The notes: generated by a model not told the origin, from the sequence alone. Numbered from the stretch's first letter, positions 44,919 to 53,433 are shown. The stretch: 64,000 nt of DNA from Acidovorax radicis (GCF_020510705.1 NZ_CP075184.1:2976001-3040000); one strand, 5' to 3'. Numbers and translations are program-made.

Positions 44919-44967
44919 GAGGCTGCCGGACTTGGAAATCGTCGGCTGCAAATCCAACAGCCTCCTA
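44916..44967. repeat. Inverted repeat across the mnmC stop (possible terminator or small element)
   Basis: TAGGAGGCTG (44916-44925) and CAGCCTCCTA (44958-44967) are perfect 10-bp inverted arms, separated by 32 nt that contain further weak complementarity. The left arm starts with the TAG stop of mnmC. No T-run follows, so it is not a classic terminator. Confidence 0.7.
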
Positions 44968-45084
44968 GCCTCATACCCGCCCACCACGCACGCAGAGGGC
45001 CTCCATGTGGTGCCGCGCCCACAGCCTGCGCCACATCGGCATCACACCGGTCAAACCGCCGCCAGGCCGCGCCAGCATTGGCGC

Positions 45085-45129
45085 ATAAGCTTATTCGCAT
45101 AAGAGCAGCACGAAACAATCGTTTGTTTC
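45085..45129. promoter_or_regulatory. Promoter region of the sulfate assimilation operon with nested palindromes
   Basis: ATAAGCTTAT (45085-45094), CTTAT-TCGC-ATAAG (45090-45103) and GAAACAA-TCGT-TTGTTTC (45112-45129) lie within 45 bp, ending 27 bp before the exporter ATG. ATAAG/CTTAT elements of this sort are found in CysB-regulated promoters, so CysB-type control is likely but unproven. Confidence 0.5.
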
Positions 45130-45156
45130 CATAAGCGCGGCCTCTACATTCGCGGC

Positions 45157-45960
45157 ATGCATGAATTGGCGTTTGTTTTTGCAGGCTTTGCGATCGGGCT
45201 GATCGTGGGACTGACTGGCGTGGGCGGTGGCTCACTGATGACGCCTGTGCTGATCTTCTTCTTTGGCGTCAAGCCCCATCTGGCCATCGGCACCGATCTG
45301 CTGTTCGCGGCATTCACCAAGCTGGGGGGCACGGTGGGCCTGGCCCGCAGGCGGATGGTGCCCTGGAGCGTGGTCGGCCTGCTGTGCGCGGGCAGCATTC
45401 CAGCAGCCCTGGGATCGTTGGCGCTGCTGCAGCACCTGGGCCCGACCAGCGAGCCGGTGCAACGCCTCATGACCACCACGCTGGGCGTCGCGCTGCTGCT
45501 GACTGCGGCAGCCACGCTCTACAAGGTGGTGGCTTTCTCGGCCCAGCGCCAGGCCGCCGAACAAGCCGCCCGCCAGGGCAGCGGCGCCGCCGCCACGCGG
45601 CCACGCCACTGGAGCCTGCCGGTGCTGCTGGGCGCCGTCATCGGCACGATGGTCACCTTTACCTCGGTGGGGGCTGGCGCCATTGGCGTCACGGTGCTGC
45701 TGCTGGTGTTTCCGCACCTGCCGCTGCCACGTATCATCGCCGCCGACATCGCTTACGCCGTGCCGCTCACGCTGGTGGCCGGCCTGGGCCATGCATCGCT
45801 GGGCTCGGTGGACTGGCCACTGCTGCTGCAGTTGCTGGCGGGCTCGCTGCCCGGCATCTGGCTGGGCTCGCGCCTGGTATCCCATACGCCTGAGCGGCTG
45901 ATCCGCTCTGCCCTTTCGCTGCTGCTCGCCTGGGCGGGCGCCAAACTTGTTTTGATTTAA
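45157..45960 (+). CDS. TauE/SafE-family sulfite exporter / sulfur permease
   Basis: 267-residue inner-membrane protein with seven or eight membrane segments. TauE/SafE features are the repeated FAIGLIVGLTGVGGGSLMTP near residue 8 and AVIGTMVTFTSVGAGAIG near 160. Family members export sulfite, sulfoacetate or other small sulfur anions, and some may import sulfate. It is the first gene after the palindrome-rich promoter and lies 15 bp before cysI, so it is probably part of the sulfate assimilation operon. Direction of transport cannot be told. Confidence 0.85.
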   Translation: MHELAFVFAGFAIGLIVGLTGVGGGSLMTPVLIFFFGVKPHLAIGTDLLFAAFTKLGGTVGLARRRMVPWSVVGLLCAGSIPAALGSLALLQHLGPTSEPVQRLMTTTLGVALLLTAAATLYKVVAFSAQRQAAEQAARQGSGAAATRPRHWSLPVLLGAVIGTMVTFTSVGAGAIGVTVLLLVFPHLPLPRIIAADIAYAVPLTLVAGLGHASLGSVDWPLLLQLLAGSLPGIWLGSRLVSHTPERLIRSALSLLLAWAGAKLVLI

Positions 45961-45975
45961 GAGGCTCGTTGCCCC

Positions 45976-47772
45976 ATGTACCAATACACCCACTTCGACA
46001 AGCAATTCGTCAAACTGCGCGCTGAGCAGTTCCGCGACCAGATCGAACGCTGGCAGCGCGGCGAGCTGACTGACGAACAGCTTTTGCCGCTGCGCCTGCA
46101 AAACGGCTGGTACATCCAGCGCTACGCGCCCATGGCGCGCATTGCCGTGCCCTATGGCGAAATCAGCAGCACGCAGTTGCGCACGCTGGCCCACATCGCA
46201 CGCGAATACGACAAGCCCGCACCTGAATTGCTGGCCCATGCCCAGGCCACACAAGACGCATTGCAAAACGCGCAGCCCGGCACCACGCTGCCTGCCGCGC
46301 CGCTGCGCTATGGCTACGGCCACTTCACCACGCGCACCAATGTGCAGTTCAACTGGATTCCCATCACCCGCGCCGCCGACGTGATGGACCTGCTGGCCAG
46401 CGTGAGCATGCATGGCATTCAGACCAGCGGCAACGACATCCGCAACATCACCTGCGACGCGCTCGAAGGCATCGCCGAAGACAGCATCGTCGATACCCGC
46501 CCGTTTGCCGAAATCACGCGCCAGTGGAGCTCGCTGCACCCCGAGTTCACCTACCTGCCGCGCAAGTTCAAGATCGCCTTCAATGGCGCCGCAGAAGACC
46601 GCGCCGCCATCGGCTGGTATGACGTCGGCCTGCAGGCCCGCCGCGCCGACGACGGCAGCGTGGGGTTCACGGTGAAGGTGGGCGGCGGCATGGGCCGCAC
46701 GCCCATCATTGGCAGCGTGGTGCGCGAATTTTTGCCCTGGGACCAGTTGCTCAATTACATCGAGGCCATTGTTCGCACCTACAACAGCTACGGCCGGCGC
46801 GACAACAAATGGAAGGCGCGCATCAAGATTCTGGTCAAGAGCGAAGGCCAGAACTTCATCGACGCGGTGGAGAAGGAATACAAGGACATCGTCGAGCTCG
46901 ACGGCGCGCCCCACACCATCACGCAGGACGAGCTGGACCGGGTCACCCGCAATTTCGTGGTGCCCGAACTGAAAGCCGCCAACCTGCCGTCCAAGGTCAA
47001 CACCGAGGGCCAGCTCTATCAGCGCTGGCTGCAGCAAAACGTGCGCGGCCACCGCTTGCCTGGCCTCAAGACGGTCACCCTGTCGTTCAAGCGCCCCGGT
47101 TTTGCCACCGGCGATGCCGACGCCGACACCCTGGACGCGCTGGCCCAGCTGGCCGAGCAGTTCAGCGCTGCCGAGGCGCGCCTGACCCACGAACAAAACC
47201 TCATGCTGCCCTGGGTGCATGAGAGCGACCTGCCCGCACTGTACGACGCGGCGCGCGCCCTGGGCCTGGCGCAGCCCAACATCGGCTTGCTGACCGACAT
47301 GATCGTCTGCCCGGGCGGCGACTTTTGCTCGCTGGCCAACGCACGCTCGCTGCACATCGGTGCTGCCGTGACAGATCGCTATCAGGACCTGGACGAGCTG
47401 TTCGACCTGGGCCCCATCGACCTGCACATGAGCGGCTGCATCAACTCGTGCGGCCACCACCACAGCGGCCACATCGGCATTCTAGGTGTCGACAAGGACG
47501 GCAAGGAGTGGTATCAGATCACGCTGGGCGGTTCGGACGGCACCACGCTGTCTGGCCCCGCGATTGGCGGCAAGGTGGTCGGCCCGTCGTTCACGGCGGC
47601 CGAAGTGCCCGATGTGATCGAGGCCCTGCTCGCCACCTTCCGCACACTGCGCAAGCCGGGCGAGCTGTTCATCGACGCCCTGCGCCGCATTGGCCACGAG
47701 CCCTTCAAGCAGGCGGCCAACAGCGCACGCCGCCCCAAGGCCGACCAGGAAGCCCTGACTGAACAAGACTGA
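45976..47772 (+). CDS. cysI: Siroheme sulfite (or nitrite) reductase, CysI-like
   Basis: 598-residue siroheme/4Fe-4S hemoprotein reducing sulfite to sulfide. The cluster and siroheme cysteines are C445 and C451 (CPGGDFC) and C488 and C492 (SGCINSCGHHHSGHIG). Two ferredoxin-like half-domains precede them (NVQFNWIPI near 125, VGGGMGRTP near 235). Length is close to sulfite reductases of this group. The neighbours cysH, cysD and cysN fix the role as assimilatory sulfite reduction. No CysJ flavoprotein gene follows; the nearby ferredoxin and ferredoxin reductase could supply electrons. Confidence 0.9.
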   Translation: MYQYTHFDKQFVKLRAEQFRDQIERWQRGELTDEQLLPLRLQNGWYIQRYAPMARIAVPYGEISSTQLRTLAHIAREYDKPAPELLAHAQATQDALQNAQPGTTLPAAPLRYGYGHFTTRTNVQFNWIPITRAADVMDLLASVSMHGIQTSGNDIRNITCDALEGIAEDSIVDTRPFAEITRQWSSLHPEFTYLPRKFKIAFNGAAEDRAAIGWYDVGLQARRADDGSVGFTVKVGGGMGRTPIIGSVVREFLPWDQLLNYIEAIVRTYNSYGRRDNKWKARIKILVKSEGQNFIDAVEKEYKDIVELDGAPHTITQDELDRVTRNFVVPELKAANLPSKVNTEGQLYQRWLQQNVRGHRLPGLKTVTLSFKRPGFATGDADADTLDALAQLAEQFSAAEARLTHEQNLMLPWVHESDLPALYDAARALGLAQPNIGLLTDMIVCPGGDFCSLANARSLHIGAAVTDRYQDLDELFDLGPIDLHMSGCINSCGHHHSGHIGILGVDKDGKEWYQITLGGSDGTTLSGPAIGGKVVGPSFTAAEVPDVIEALLATFRTLRKPGELFIDALRRIGHEPFKQAANSARRPKADQEALTEQD

Positions 47773-47783
47773 GAGAGCGATTG

Positions 47784-48185
47784 ATGACTATGAAAATAAT
47801 AGCTGCTGGCGCTTTATCCACGGGCGCTGAAGCCGAAAAAACCTTGCAAATCACCAACGACGCCGATTTGGCCGATCTGGTGACCAGCGGCGCGCTCGAA
47901 GGCGTGCAATGTGTGGAACTGCAGTTCCCCAAATTCACGGACGGCCGCGCGTACAGCCAGGCCTTGCTGCTGCGCCGGCGCTACCGCTTCACTGGCGACA
48001 TCCGCGCCACAGGCGATGTGCTGATTGACCAGCTGGTGCACATGCACCGCAGTGGATTCAGCAGCGCAGTGCTGGCGGAAGGCGTGGACCCCGCCGCCGC
48101 CCAGCGCCAGTTCGAACGCTTCGGCGATTTCTACCAGGGCGACGTGAACGAGCCGCGCCCCCTGTTTGCACGGGAGGCGGCATGA
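47784..48185 (+). CDS. DUF934-family protein of the cys operon
   Basis: 133-residue protein of the DUF934 family, regularly encoded between cysI and cysH in betaproteobacteria; its exact role is unknown. Conserved family stretches are VQCVELQFPKFTDGRAYSQA near 46 and GDIRATGDVLIDQLVHMHRS near 73. The first ~16 codons (KIIAAGALSTGAEAEK) are encoded by a copy of the interspersed repeat, so the N-terminus is lineage-specific. A start at 47784 is used; a TTG lies 3 bp upstream. It overlaps cysH by 4 bp (ATGA). Confidence 0.82.
   Translation: MTMKIIAAGALSTGAEAEKTLQITNDADLADLVTSGALEGVQCVELQFPKFTDGRAYSQALLLRRRYRFTGDIRATGDVLIDQLVHMHRSGFSSAVLAEGVDPAAAQRQFERFGDFYQGDVNEPRPLFAREAA
47793..47842 (+). repeat. 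Interspersed repeat copy 7, inside the DUF934 coding region
   Basis: ATAATAGCTGCTGGCGCTTT, then ATCCACGGGCGCTGAAGCC, match the TAGCTGCTAGCGCTT...AGCGCTAGAGGCC element with point changes. It lies in frame from codon 4 to about codon 19 of the DUF934 gene. Confidence 0.78.
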
Positions 48186-48832
48186 GCCATCCTGTGAGCC
48201 ATCCAATGAACAGCAGCACCGACCTCGCGCAGGTCAATGCCACACTCGGCCACGATGCCCCCGGCCTGGTGGCATGGGCGCTCGGCCTGGGCCAACCGGC
48301 CATCGTCACCACCAACTTCCGCCCGTTCGAAGCGGTGATCCTGCACCTGGTCACGCGCGTGCAGCCCGATGTGCCGGTCATCTGGATGGACAACGGCTAC
48401 AACACCGAAGCCACCTACCGTTTTGCCGACGAAGTGACCAAGCAGCTGGGGCTGAACCTGCACATCTACCTGCCGCGCCGCTCGCGCGCGCACCGTGAGG
48501 CCGTCGATGGCACCACGCCCGCGCTCGACGACCCGCGCCATGCCGCCTTTACCGAAGAGGTCAAGCTCGAACCCTTTGCCCGTGCCCTGCGCGAGACGGC
48601 CCCCAAGGTCTGGTTCACCGCGCTGCGCGCCACCGACACCGCCGTGCGCGCCCAGATGGAGCCCGTCAGCATCAACCCCGACGGCCTGATCAAGGTCGCG
48701 CCGCTGCTGCACTGGTCGTCCAAGGATCTGTACGAGTATTGCCAAAAGCACGGCTTGCCCAACAACTTCGACTACGTGGACCCGACCAAGGGCGAAGACC
48801 AGCGCGAGTGCGGACTCCACCTGGCCCACTGA
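48182..48832 (+). CDS. cysH: Adenylylsulfate / phosphoadenylylsulfate reductase
   Basis: 216-residue reductase of activated sulfate to sulfite. The nucleotide and sulfate-binding parts VTTNFRPFEAVILHLV near 38 and MDNGYNTEATYRFAD near 68 are present, and the catalytic cysteine is in the C-terminal RECGLH motif. Only one other cysteine (YCQKH) exists, so the CC...CxxC pair that binds the 4Fe-4S cluster in APS-type reductases is missing; by that criterion it is the PAPS type. GGGAGGCGGC precedes the ATG at 48182, which overlaps the DUF934 stop. Confidence 0.88.
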   Translation: MSHPVSHPMNSSTDLAQVNATLGHDAPGLVAWALGLGQPAIVTTNFRPFEAVILHLVTRVQPDVPVIWMDNGYNTEATYRFADEVTKQLGLNLHIYLPRRSRAHREAVDGTTPALDDPRHAAFTEEVKLEPFARALRETAPKVWFTALRATDTAVRAQMEPVSINPDGLIKVAPLLHWSSKDLYEYCQKHGLPNNFDYVDPTKGEDQRECGLHLAH

Positions 48833-48856
48833 ACAAAGCGTGAAAAAACACTCGCC

Positions 48857-49828
48857 ATGAATGCACGAACCACCCCTGACGTGATCCAGTCGGCCCTGAG
48901 CCAGGCCGCTGCACACCACCTGAGCAACGCCCACCTTGACGCGCTGGAAGAAGAAACCATCTTCATCCTGCGCGAGGTGGCCGCCGCCTTCGATCGCCCC
49001 GCCTTGTTGTTCTCGGGCGGCAAGGATTCGCTGGTCATGCTCAAGTGCGCCGAAAAAGCCTTTGGCACCAAGGCCAGCGGTGGCGGCATTCCCTACCCGC
49101 TCTTGATGATCGACACGGGCCACAACTTCCCCGAGGTCACGGACTTCCGCGACTTCCGTGCGAAGGAGCTGGGCGCCGAACTCATCGTGCGCAGCGTCGA
49201 AGATTCGATGGCGCGTGGCACCGTGCGCCTGGCCCATCCCGGCGAATCGCGCAACGTGCACCAGTCCGTCACGCTGCTCGAAGCGATTGAAGAGTTTCGG
49301 TTTGACGCCCTGATCGGCGGCGCCCGCCGCGACGAGGAAAAGGCCCGCGCCAAAGAGCGCATCTTTTCGCACCGCGACAGCTTCGGCCAGTGGCAGCCCA
49401 AGGCCCAGCGCCCCGAGCTGTGGACCCTGTTCAACACCCGCCTGCAGCCCGGCGAACACTTTCGCGTGTTCCCCATCAGCAACTGGACGGAGCTGGATGT
49501 GTGGCAGTACATCGACCGCGAGCAGATCGCGCTGCCCAGCATCTACTACACCCACAAGCGCAAGGTGGTGGACCGCCGGGGAATGCTGATGCCCGTCACC
49601 GAACTGACGCCCCCGCGCGACGGCGAGACCGTGGAGACCCGCGACGTGCGTTTTCGCACCGTTGGCGATATCACCTGCACCGCCCCGGTGGAGAGCACGG
49701 CGGCCACCGCAGCCGACATCGTGATCGAAACCCTGGCCGCCGACGTGAGCGAACGCGGCGCGACACGCATGGACGACAAGACCAGCGACGCTTCGATGGA
49801 GAAGCGCAAAAAAGACGGCTATTTCTGA
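48857..49828 (+). CDS. cysD: Sulfate adenylyltransferase small subunit
   Basis: 323-residue PP-loop ATP sulfurylase subunit. The PP-loop LLFSGGKDSLVMLKCAEKAF is at about residues 50-70; FPLLHIDTGHNF-type sequence (LLMIDTGHNFPE) near 85, GGARRDEEKARAKERIFS near 155 and SIYYTHKR near 230 are diagnostic. With CysN it makes adenylylsulfate from ATP and sulfate. The end (DGYF, stop) is repeated imperfectly in the 14 bp before cysN. Confidence 0.93.
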   Translation: MNARTTPDVIQSALSQAAAHHLSNAHLDALEEETIFILREVAAAFDRPALLFSGGKDSLVMLKCAEKAFGTKASGGGIPYPLLMIDTGHNFPEVTDFRDFRAKELGAELIVRSVEDSMARGTVRLAHPGESRNVHQSVTLLEAIEEFRFDALIGGARRDEEKARAKERIFSHRDSFGQWQPKAQRPELWTLFNTRLQPGEHFRVFPISNWTELDVWQYIDREQIALPSIYYTHKRKVVDRRGMLMPVTELTPPRDGETVETRDVRFRTVGDITCTAPVESTAATAADIVIETLAADVSERGATRMDDKTSDASMEKRKKDGYF

Positions 49829-49842
49829 GACGGGTATTTCTG

Positions 49843-51210
49843 ATGACCACTACCAATTCGATAGCTGCCAGCGCTTACCCATCAATCGCCAGCGGCACAA
49901 ATGACCATATTTCCGCGCTGAAATTCATCACCTGCGGCAGCGTGGACGACGGCAAAAGCACGCTGATCGGCCGCCTGCTGGTGGACAGCAAGGCCGTGCT
50001 GCAAGACCACCTCGCGGGCGTACAACGCCAGGGCGAGACCGATCTGGCCTTGCTGACCGACGGCCTCAGCGCCGAGCGCGAACAAGGCATCACCATCGAC
50101 GTGGCCTACCGCTACTTCGCCACCGAAGAGCGCAAATTCATCATCGGCGACGCGCCGGGCCATGAGCAATACACGCGCAACATGGTCACTGCGGCCAGTA
50201 GCGCCGACGCGGCGGTGGTGCTGGTCGATGCCACCAAGCTCGACTGGAAGAACCCGCAGCTGGAGCTGCTGTCGCAGACGCGCCGCCACTCGCTGCTCGC
50301 CCACCTGCTGCGCGTGCACTCGTTGGTGTTTGCCGTGAACAAGCTCGACGCAGTGGAAGACCCCGCCCTGGCATGGACGCACATCCAGGGAGCGCTGACC
50401 ACTTTTGCACAGGCCGCAGGCATCGCCGTGCGCGCCATGGTGCCGGTTTCAGCGCTCAAGGGCTGGAACGTGGTGGACGCCCATCCGGGCTGGAGCGGCT
50501 ATGACGGCCCCACGCTGCTGCAAGTGCTGGAAGCACTGCCCAACACCCCCACCGACACGGACTTGCCGCTGGCCCTTCCGGTGCAATGGGTGGAGAAATC
50601 CTCGTCGTCGTCCGCCGACACCTCGCAGGGCCGCCGCGTTTTCTGGGGCCGTGTGGCCGCAGGGCAAGTGGCCCCTGGCACACCGGTGCAGGTGTTCCCC
50701 AGTGGCCAACTCGCCGCCGTGGCCCAGGTGCTGGACCATGCACGCCGCCCCGGGGGGGTTGGTGCGGGCCAAAGCGCCGGCATCATCCTCGACCGCGAGG
50801 TGGACGTCTCGCGGGGCGACTGGATCCTGGCCGCACCAACTGCCGCCGCCCCCGCTGAGGATGACTTCGACACGCCTGCCAGCGTGCCCGCATGGCCCGC
50901 CAGCCGCGAGTTGCGCACCACCGTGGCATGGATGGACGATGAGCCCCTGGTCGCCGGACGCGTGTATTGGGCGCTGCACGGCCACCGCTGGGTGAAAGCC
51001 AAGGTGAAGGCTGTGGTGCACAAGCTCAACATCAACACGCTGGCCGAAGAGGCCGCCACGCAACTGGATCCCAACGCCATCGGCCACGTGGATCTGCTGC
51101 TGCAAGAAGCCCTGCCCGCAACGGCGTTCAGCCAGGCGCGTGTGCTGGGTTCGATGATTCTTGTCGACACTGCCAGCCACAAAACGGCGGCGGCCGTGCT
51201 GGTCAATTGA
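49843..51210 (+). CDS. cysN: Sulfate adenylyltransferase large subunit (GTPase), without APS kinase domain
   Basis: 455-residue EF-Tu-like GTPase subunit that drives ATP sulfurylase. G motifs are GSVDDGKSTLIG (32-43), GDAPGHEQY near 106 and NKLDAV near 160. The C-terminus ends after the beta-barrel (ASHKTAAAVLVN), so there is no fused CysC kinase domain as in CysNC. The first ~18 residues (TNSIAASAYPSIASGT) come from a copy of the interspersed repeat; homology starts at ISALKFITCGSVDDGKS. The ATG overlaps TGATG after the duplicated cysD end. Confidence 0.92.
   Translation: MTTTNSIAASAYPSIASGTNDHISALKFITCGSVDDGKSTLIGRLLVDSKAVLQDHLAGVQRQGETDLALLTDGLSAEREQGITIDVAYRYFATEERKFIIGDAPGHEQYTRNMVTAASSADAAVVLVDATKLDWKNPQLELLSQTRRHSLLAHLLRVHSLVFAVNKLDAVEDPALAWTHIQGALTTFAQAAGIAVRAMVPVSALKGWNVVDAHPGWSGYDGPTLLQVLEALPNTPTDTDLPLALPVQWVEKSSSSSADTSQGRRVFWGRVAAGQVAPGTPVQVFPSGQLAAVAQVLDHARRPGGVGAGQSAGIILDREVDVSRGDWILAAPTAAAPAEDDFDTPASVPAWPASRELRTTVAWMDDEPLVAGRVYWALHGHRWVKAKVKAVVHKLNINTLAEEAATQLDPNAIGHVDLLLQEALPATAFSQARVLGSMILVDTASHKTAAAVLVN
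49857..49902 (+). repeat. Interspersed repeat copy 8, inside the cysN coding region
   Basis: TCGATAGCTGCCAGCGCTTA, then CCCATCAATCGCCAGCGGCA, match the element with several changes in the right half. It supplies cysN codons 6 to about 20. Confidence 0.72.
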
Positions 51211-51324
51211 CCCACATCAACCGATCAACACCCAAGTCACCCCACCGGGGTGAGGGCCCCTGTAACCAATGTCGGTGAAAGCTCCTAAAATCGAGGGTTT
51301 TCACCGCCCCACACAACTGCTGCC

Positions 51325-51654
51325 ATGACCCACGTCGTTTCCGAAAACTGCATCAAGTGCAAGTACACCGATTGTGTGGATGTGTGCCCCGTGGACTGCT
51401 TCCGCGAAGGTCCGAACATGCTCGTCATCGACCCCGATGAGTGCATCGATTGCGCCGTCTGCATCCCCGAGTGCCCCGCCAACGCCATTTTTGCCGAAGA
51501 AGACCTGCCTGCAGACCAGGTCGCGTTCATCAAGCTCAACGCCGACCTCGCCTTTGCCGATGGCTGGAAGAGCATCACCAAACGCAAGGCCGCTCTGCCC
51601 GACGCAGACGAGTGGAACGGCAAGCCCGGCAAGATCAGCGACCTGGCCAAGTGA
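51325..51654 (+). CDS. fdxA: 7Fe-8S ferredoxin
   Basis: 109-residue cytoplasmic electron carrier with cysteines 9, 12, 17, 21, 25, 40, 43, 46 and 50, the arrangement of Azotobacter-type ferredoxin I (one 3Fe-4S and one 4Fe-4S cluster), shifted by one residue. The C-terminal extension ([20 protein letters not shown]) is usual for FdxA. It follows the cys operon after 114 bp and precedes a ferredoxin reductase gene, so it may serve sulfite reductase or other reductive steps. Confidence 0.93.
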   Translation: MTHVVSENCIKCKYTDCVDVCPVDCFREGPNMLVIDPDECIDCAVCIPECPANAIFAEEDLPADQVAFIKLNADLAFADGWKSITKRKAALPDADEWNGKPGKISDLAK

Positions 51655-51801
51655 CGCCTGCCCTGAGCCGCTGCGCGCCTTCCTCCTGGGGGACATGCCA
51701 CCGGCGGCCTGGCAAGGCGGGCCCCGTGATGGCAGTGGCTAGCGGTGCGCCGGTTTACGGCCAGACGGCAGGCCCCACGGCCCTGGCTTGAATCGTCAGA
51801 C

Positions 51802-52842
51802 ATGATGGAAGAAACAGATGCCGTCGTCATCGGCGCAGGCCCCGTGGGTCTGTTCCAGGTGTTCCAGCTCGGCCTGCAAGGCCTCAAGGCCCATCTGATC
51901 GACGCGCTGCCCCATGCGGGCGGCCAATGCGTCGAACTGTATGGCGACAAACCCATCTACGACATTCCGGGCGTGCCCGTGTGCACCGGGCGCGAGCTGG
52001 TGGCGTTGCTGCTCAAGCAGATCGCCCCTTTTGCGCCGCACTGGCATTTGGGCTCGATGGTCTCATCCCTCGCACCCCAGCCCGATGGGCGCGTGCTGGT
52101 GCAAACAGATACCGGCGCAATGCTGCTGGCCCGCGCTGTTTTCGTTGCCGCAGGTGTCGGCGCCTTTGTGCCGCGCACGCTCAAGACCGAAGGCATTGAA
52201 GTGTTTGTCGGCACGCAGGTTTTCTACCAATCGCTGCCCACAGGGTTCGACACCGCAGGCCGCCATGTCGTTGTGCATGGTGGTGACGAAAGCGCCGTGG
52301 CCTGTGCCCTCGACCTGGCCGAACGCAGCCCTGCAACACGCATCACGCTCTTGCACCGCCGCGACGTGTTTCAGGCGCCAGACGCCTTGCTACAACGCCT
52401 GCAGCACCAGCGCGACACCGGGCGCATCGTTGTCGAAGCGGTTCAGATCACCGGCATCGACACCACCCATGACCACCTCAATGCGTTGAGGGTGGTCGAT
52501 GCAGAAGGCGCCCAGCGCGCCCTGGCGCTTGATGTACTGGTTGCCGTGCTCGGCCTCTCGCCCCGACTCGGTCCCCTTGCAGATTGGGGCCTGGCCATGG
52601 AGCGCAAACAACTCGTGGTGGACCCCGCCACCTTCGCCACCAGCGTGCCCGGCATCTATGCCGTGGGCGATATCGTCACCTACCCGGGCAAACGCAAGCT
52701 CATCCTCAGCGGCTTCCACGAAGCCACGCTGGCCGCCTTCGGCGCCGCCGAGTGGCTGGCGGGACACAAGCTGCCGTTGGAGTACACGACAAGCAGTGCG
52801 AAGCTGCAGGGGTTGTTGGGGGTTGCTGCGGCACAGAGCTGA
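51802..52842 (+). CDS. Ferredoxin--NADP+ reductase, thioredoxin-reductase-like type
   Basis: 346-residue flavoprotein. The FAD motif is [20 protein letters not shown] (8-27); [20 protein letters not shown] near 45 is typical of the TrxR-like ferredoxin reductases; [20 protein letters not shown] near 155 is the NADP domain; [20 protein letters not shown] near 290 binds FAD. There is no CxxC redox pair, so it is not thioredoxin reductase. It lies 147 bp after fdxA, a natural partner. ATG 51802 and 51805 are both possible starts. Confidence 0.9.
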   Translation: MMEETDAVVIGAGPVGLFQVFQLGLQGLKAHLIDALPHAGGQCVELYGDKPIYDIPGVPVCTGRELVALLLKQIAPFAPHWHLGSMVSSLAPQPDGRVLVQTDTGAMLLARAVFVAAGVGAFVPRTLKTEGIEVFVGTQVFYQSLPTGFDTAGRHVVVHGGDESAVACALDLAERSPATRITLLHRRDVFQAPDALLQRLQHQRDTGRIVVEAVQITGIDTTHDHLNALRVVDAEGAQRALALDVLVAVLGLSPRLGPLADWGLAMERKQLVVDPATFATSVPGIYAVGDIVTYPGKRKLILSGFHEATLAAFGAAEWLAGHKLPLEYTTSSAKLQGLLGVAAAQS

Positions 52843-52915
52843 CAGACGGGGTTTGCCGCAGCCGCACGGCGTCAAAGGTTTGCCGTGTCTTGGTTTGCCC
52901 CCCAGAGAGGCTTCA

Positions 52916-53308
52916 ATGTTTGTGCTGCCCACACTCATCTTCCCGCTGGTTTTTGGTCTTGCGATCTATCGCCTCTACCAGATTCCCCGCAAGCTTTGGT
53001 CCGGTGAGTTGCGGCTTCCTGGCACGCAACGCATGGTCTTGCTGAGCGCAACGGCAGGCGCATATCTGGTGCTGTTGGTCTACACCATCGCACTGGCCAC
53101 GCTGTTTTTGCGCGCCCTCTTTTTGTCCGCTGATCAAGGCTCGGCATACATTGCACTGTTCGCGTATCTGGCTGCCTATCCATTTGTCTACTTCGGCGCA
53201 GCATGGATTTTTTACTACGGCCTCGGGGCAGATTCGCGATCAGGCCAACAGAATTGTCGAGAGCAATCCACACGGCAAAGCGCCAAGGGCAGCGGAACAC
53301 TGCACTAA
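52916..53308 (+). CDS. Small membrane protein of unknown function
   Basis: 130-residue protein with four hydrophobic segments at about 1-18, 42-68, 76-94 and a last one up to FFYYG-like (here IFYYGLGAD) near residue 107, followed by a polar tail rich in Gln, Ser and Arg. No signal peptide or family is recognised. AGAGAGG lies eight bases before the ATG at 52916. It sits between the ferredoxin reductase gene and a TPP riboswitch and is not obviously tied to either. Confidence 0.65.
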   Translation: MFVLPTLIFPLVFGLAIYRLYQIPRKLWSGELRLPGTQRMVLLSATAGAYLVLLVYTIALATLFLRALFLSADQGSAYIALFAYLAAYPFVYFGAAWIFYYGLGADSRSGQQNCREQSTRQSAKGSGTLH

Positions 53309-53343
53309 AATCCGCCCCGCACCACTGCAAGCCTGGTGCATTC

Positions 53344-53433
53344 GCTAGGGGTGTCCACTGCCGACGTTGGCAGGCGGGCTGAGAGAGTCCCTTTGAACCT
53401 GATTGAGATCATCCTCGCGCAGGGAAGCCCGTC
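53344..53433 (+). promoter_or_regulatory. TPP riboswitch (THI element) upstream of cytX
   Basis: Conserved blocks in order: CTAGGGGTGTCC, GGCTGAGAGAGTCCCTTTGA followed by ACCTGATTGAGATCAT, and CGCGCAGGGAAG. This is the thiamine pyrophosphate aptamer, expected to lower expression of the transporter when TPP is plentiful. It ends about 70 bp before the cytX start. Confidence 0.92.

Noticed and set aside
48182..48832. Truncated CysH
   Set aside because: The RECGLH catalytic C-terminus is present and the length is close to PAPS-type reductases lacking the cluster domain.
51211..51324. Terminator at TCACCCCACCGGGGTGA after cysN
   Set aside because: A 7-bp stem exists but no T-run follows; too weak to call.
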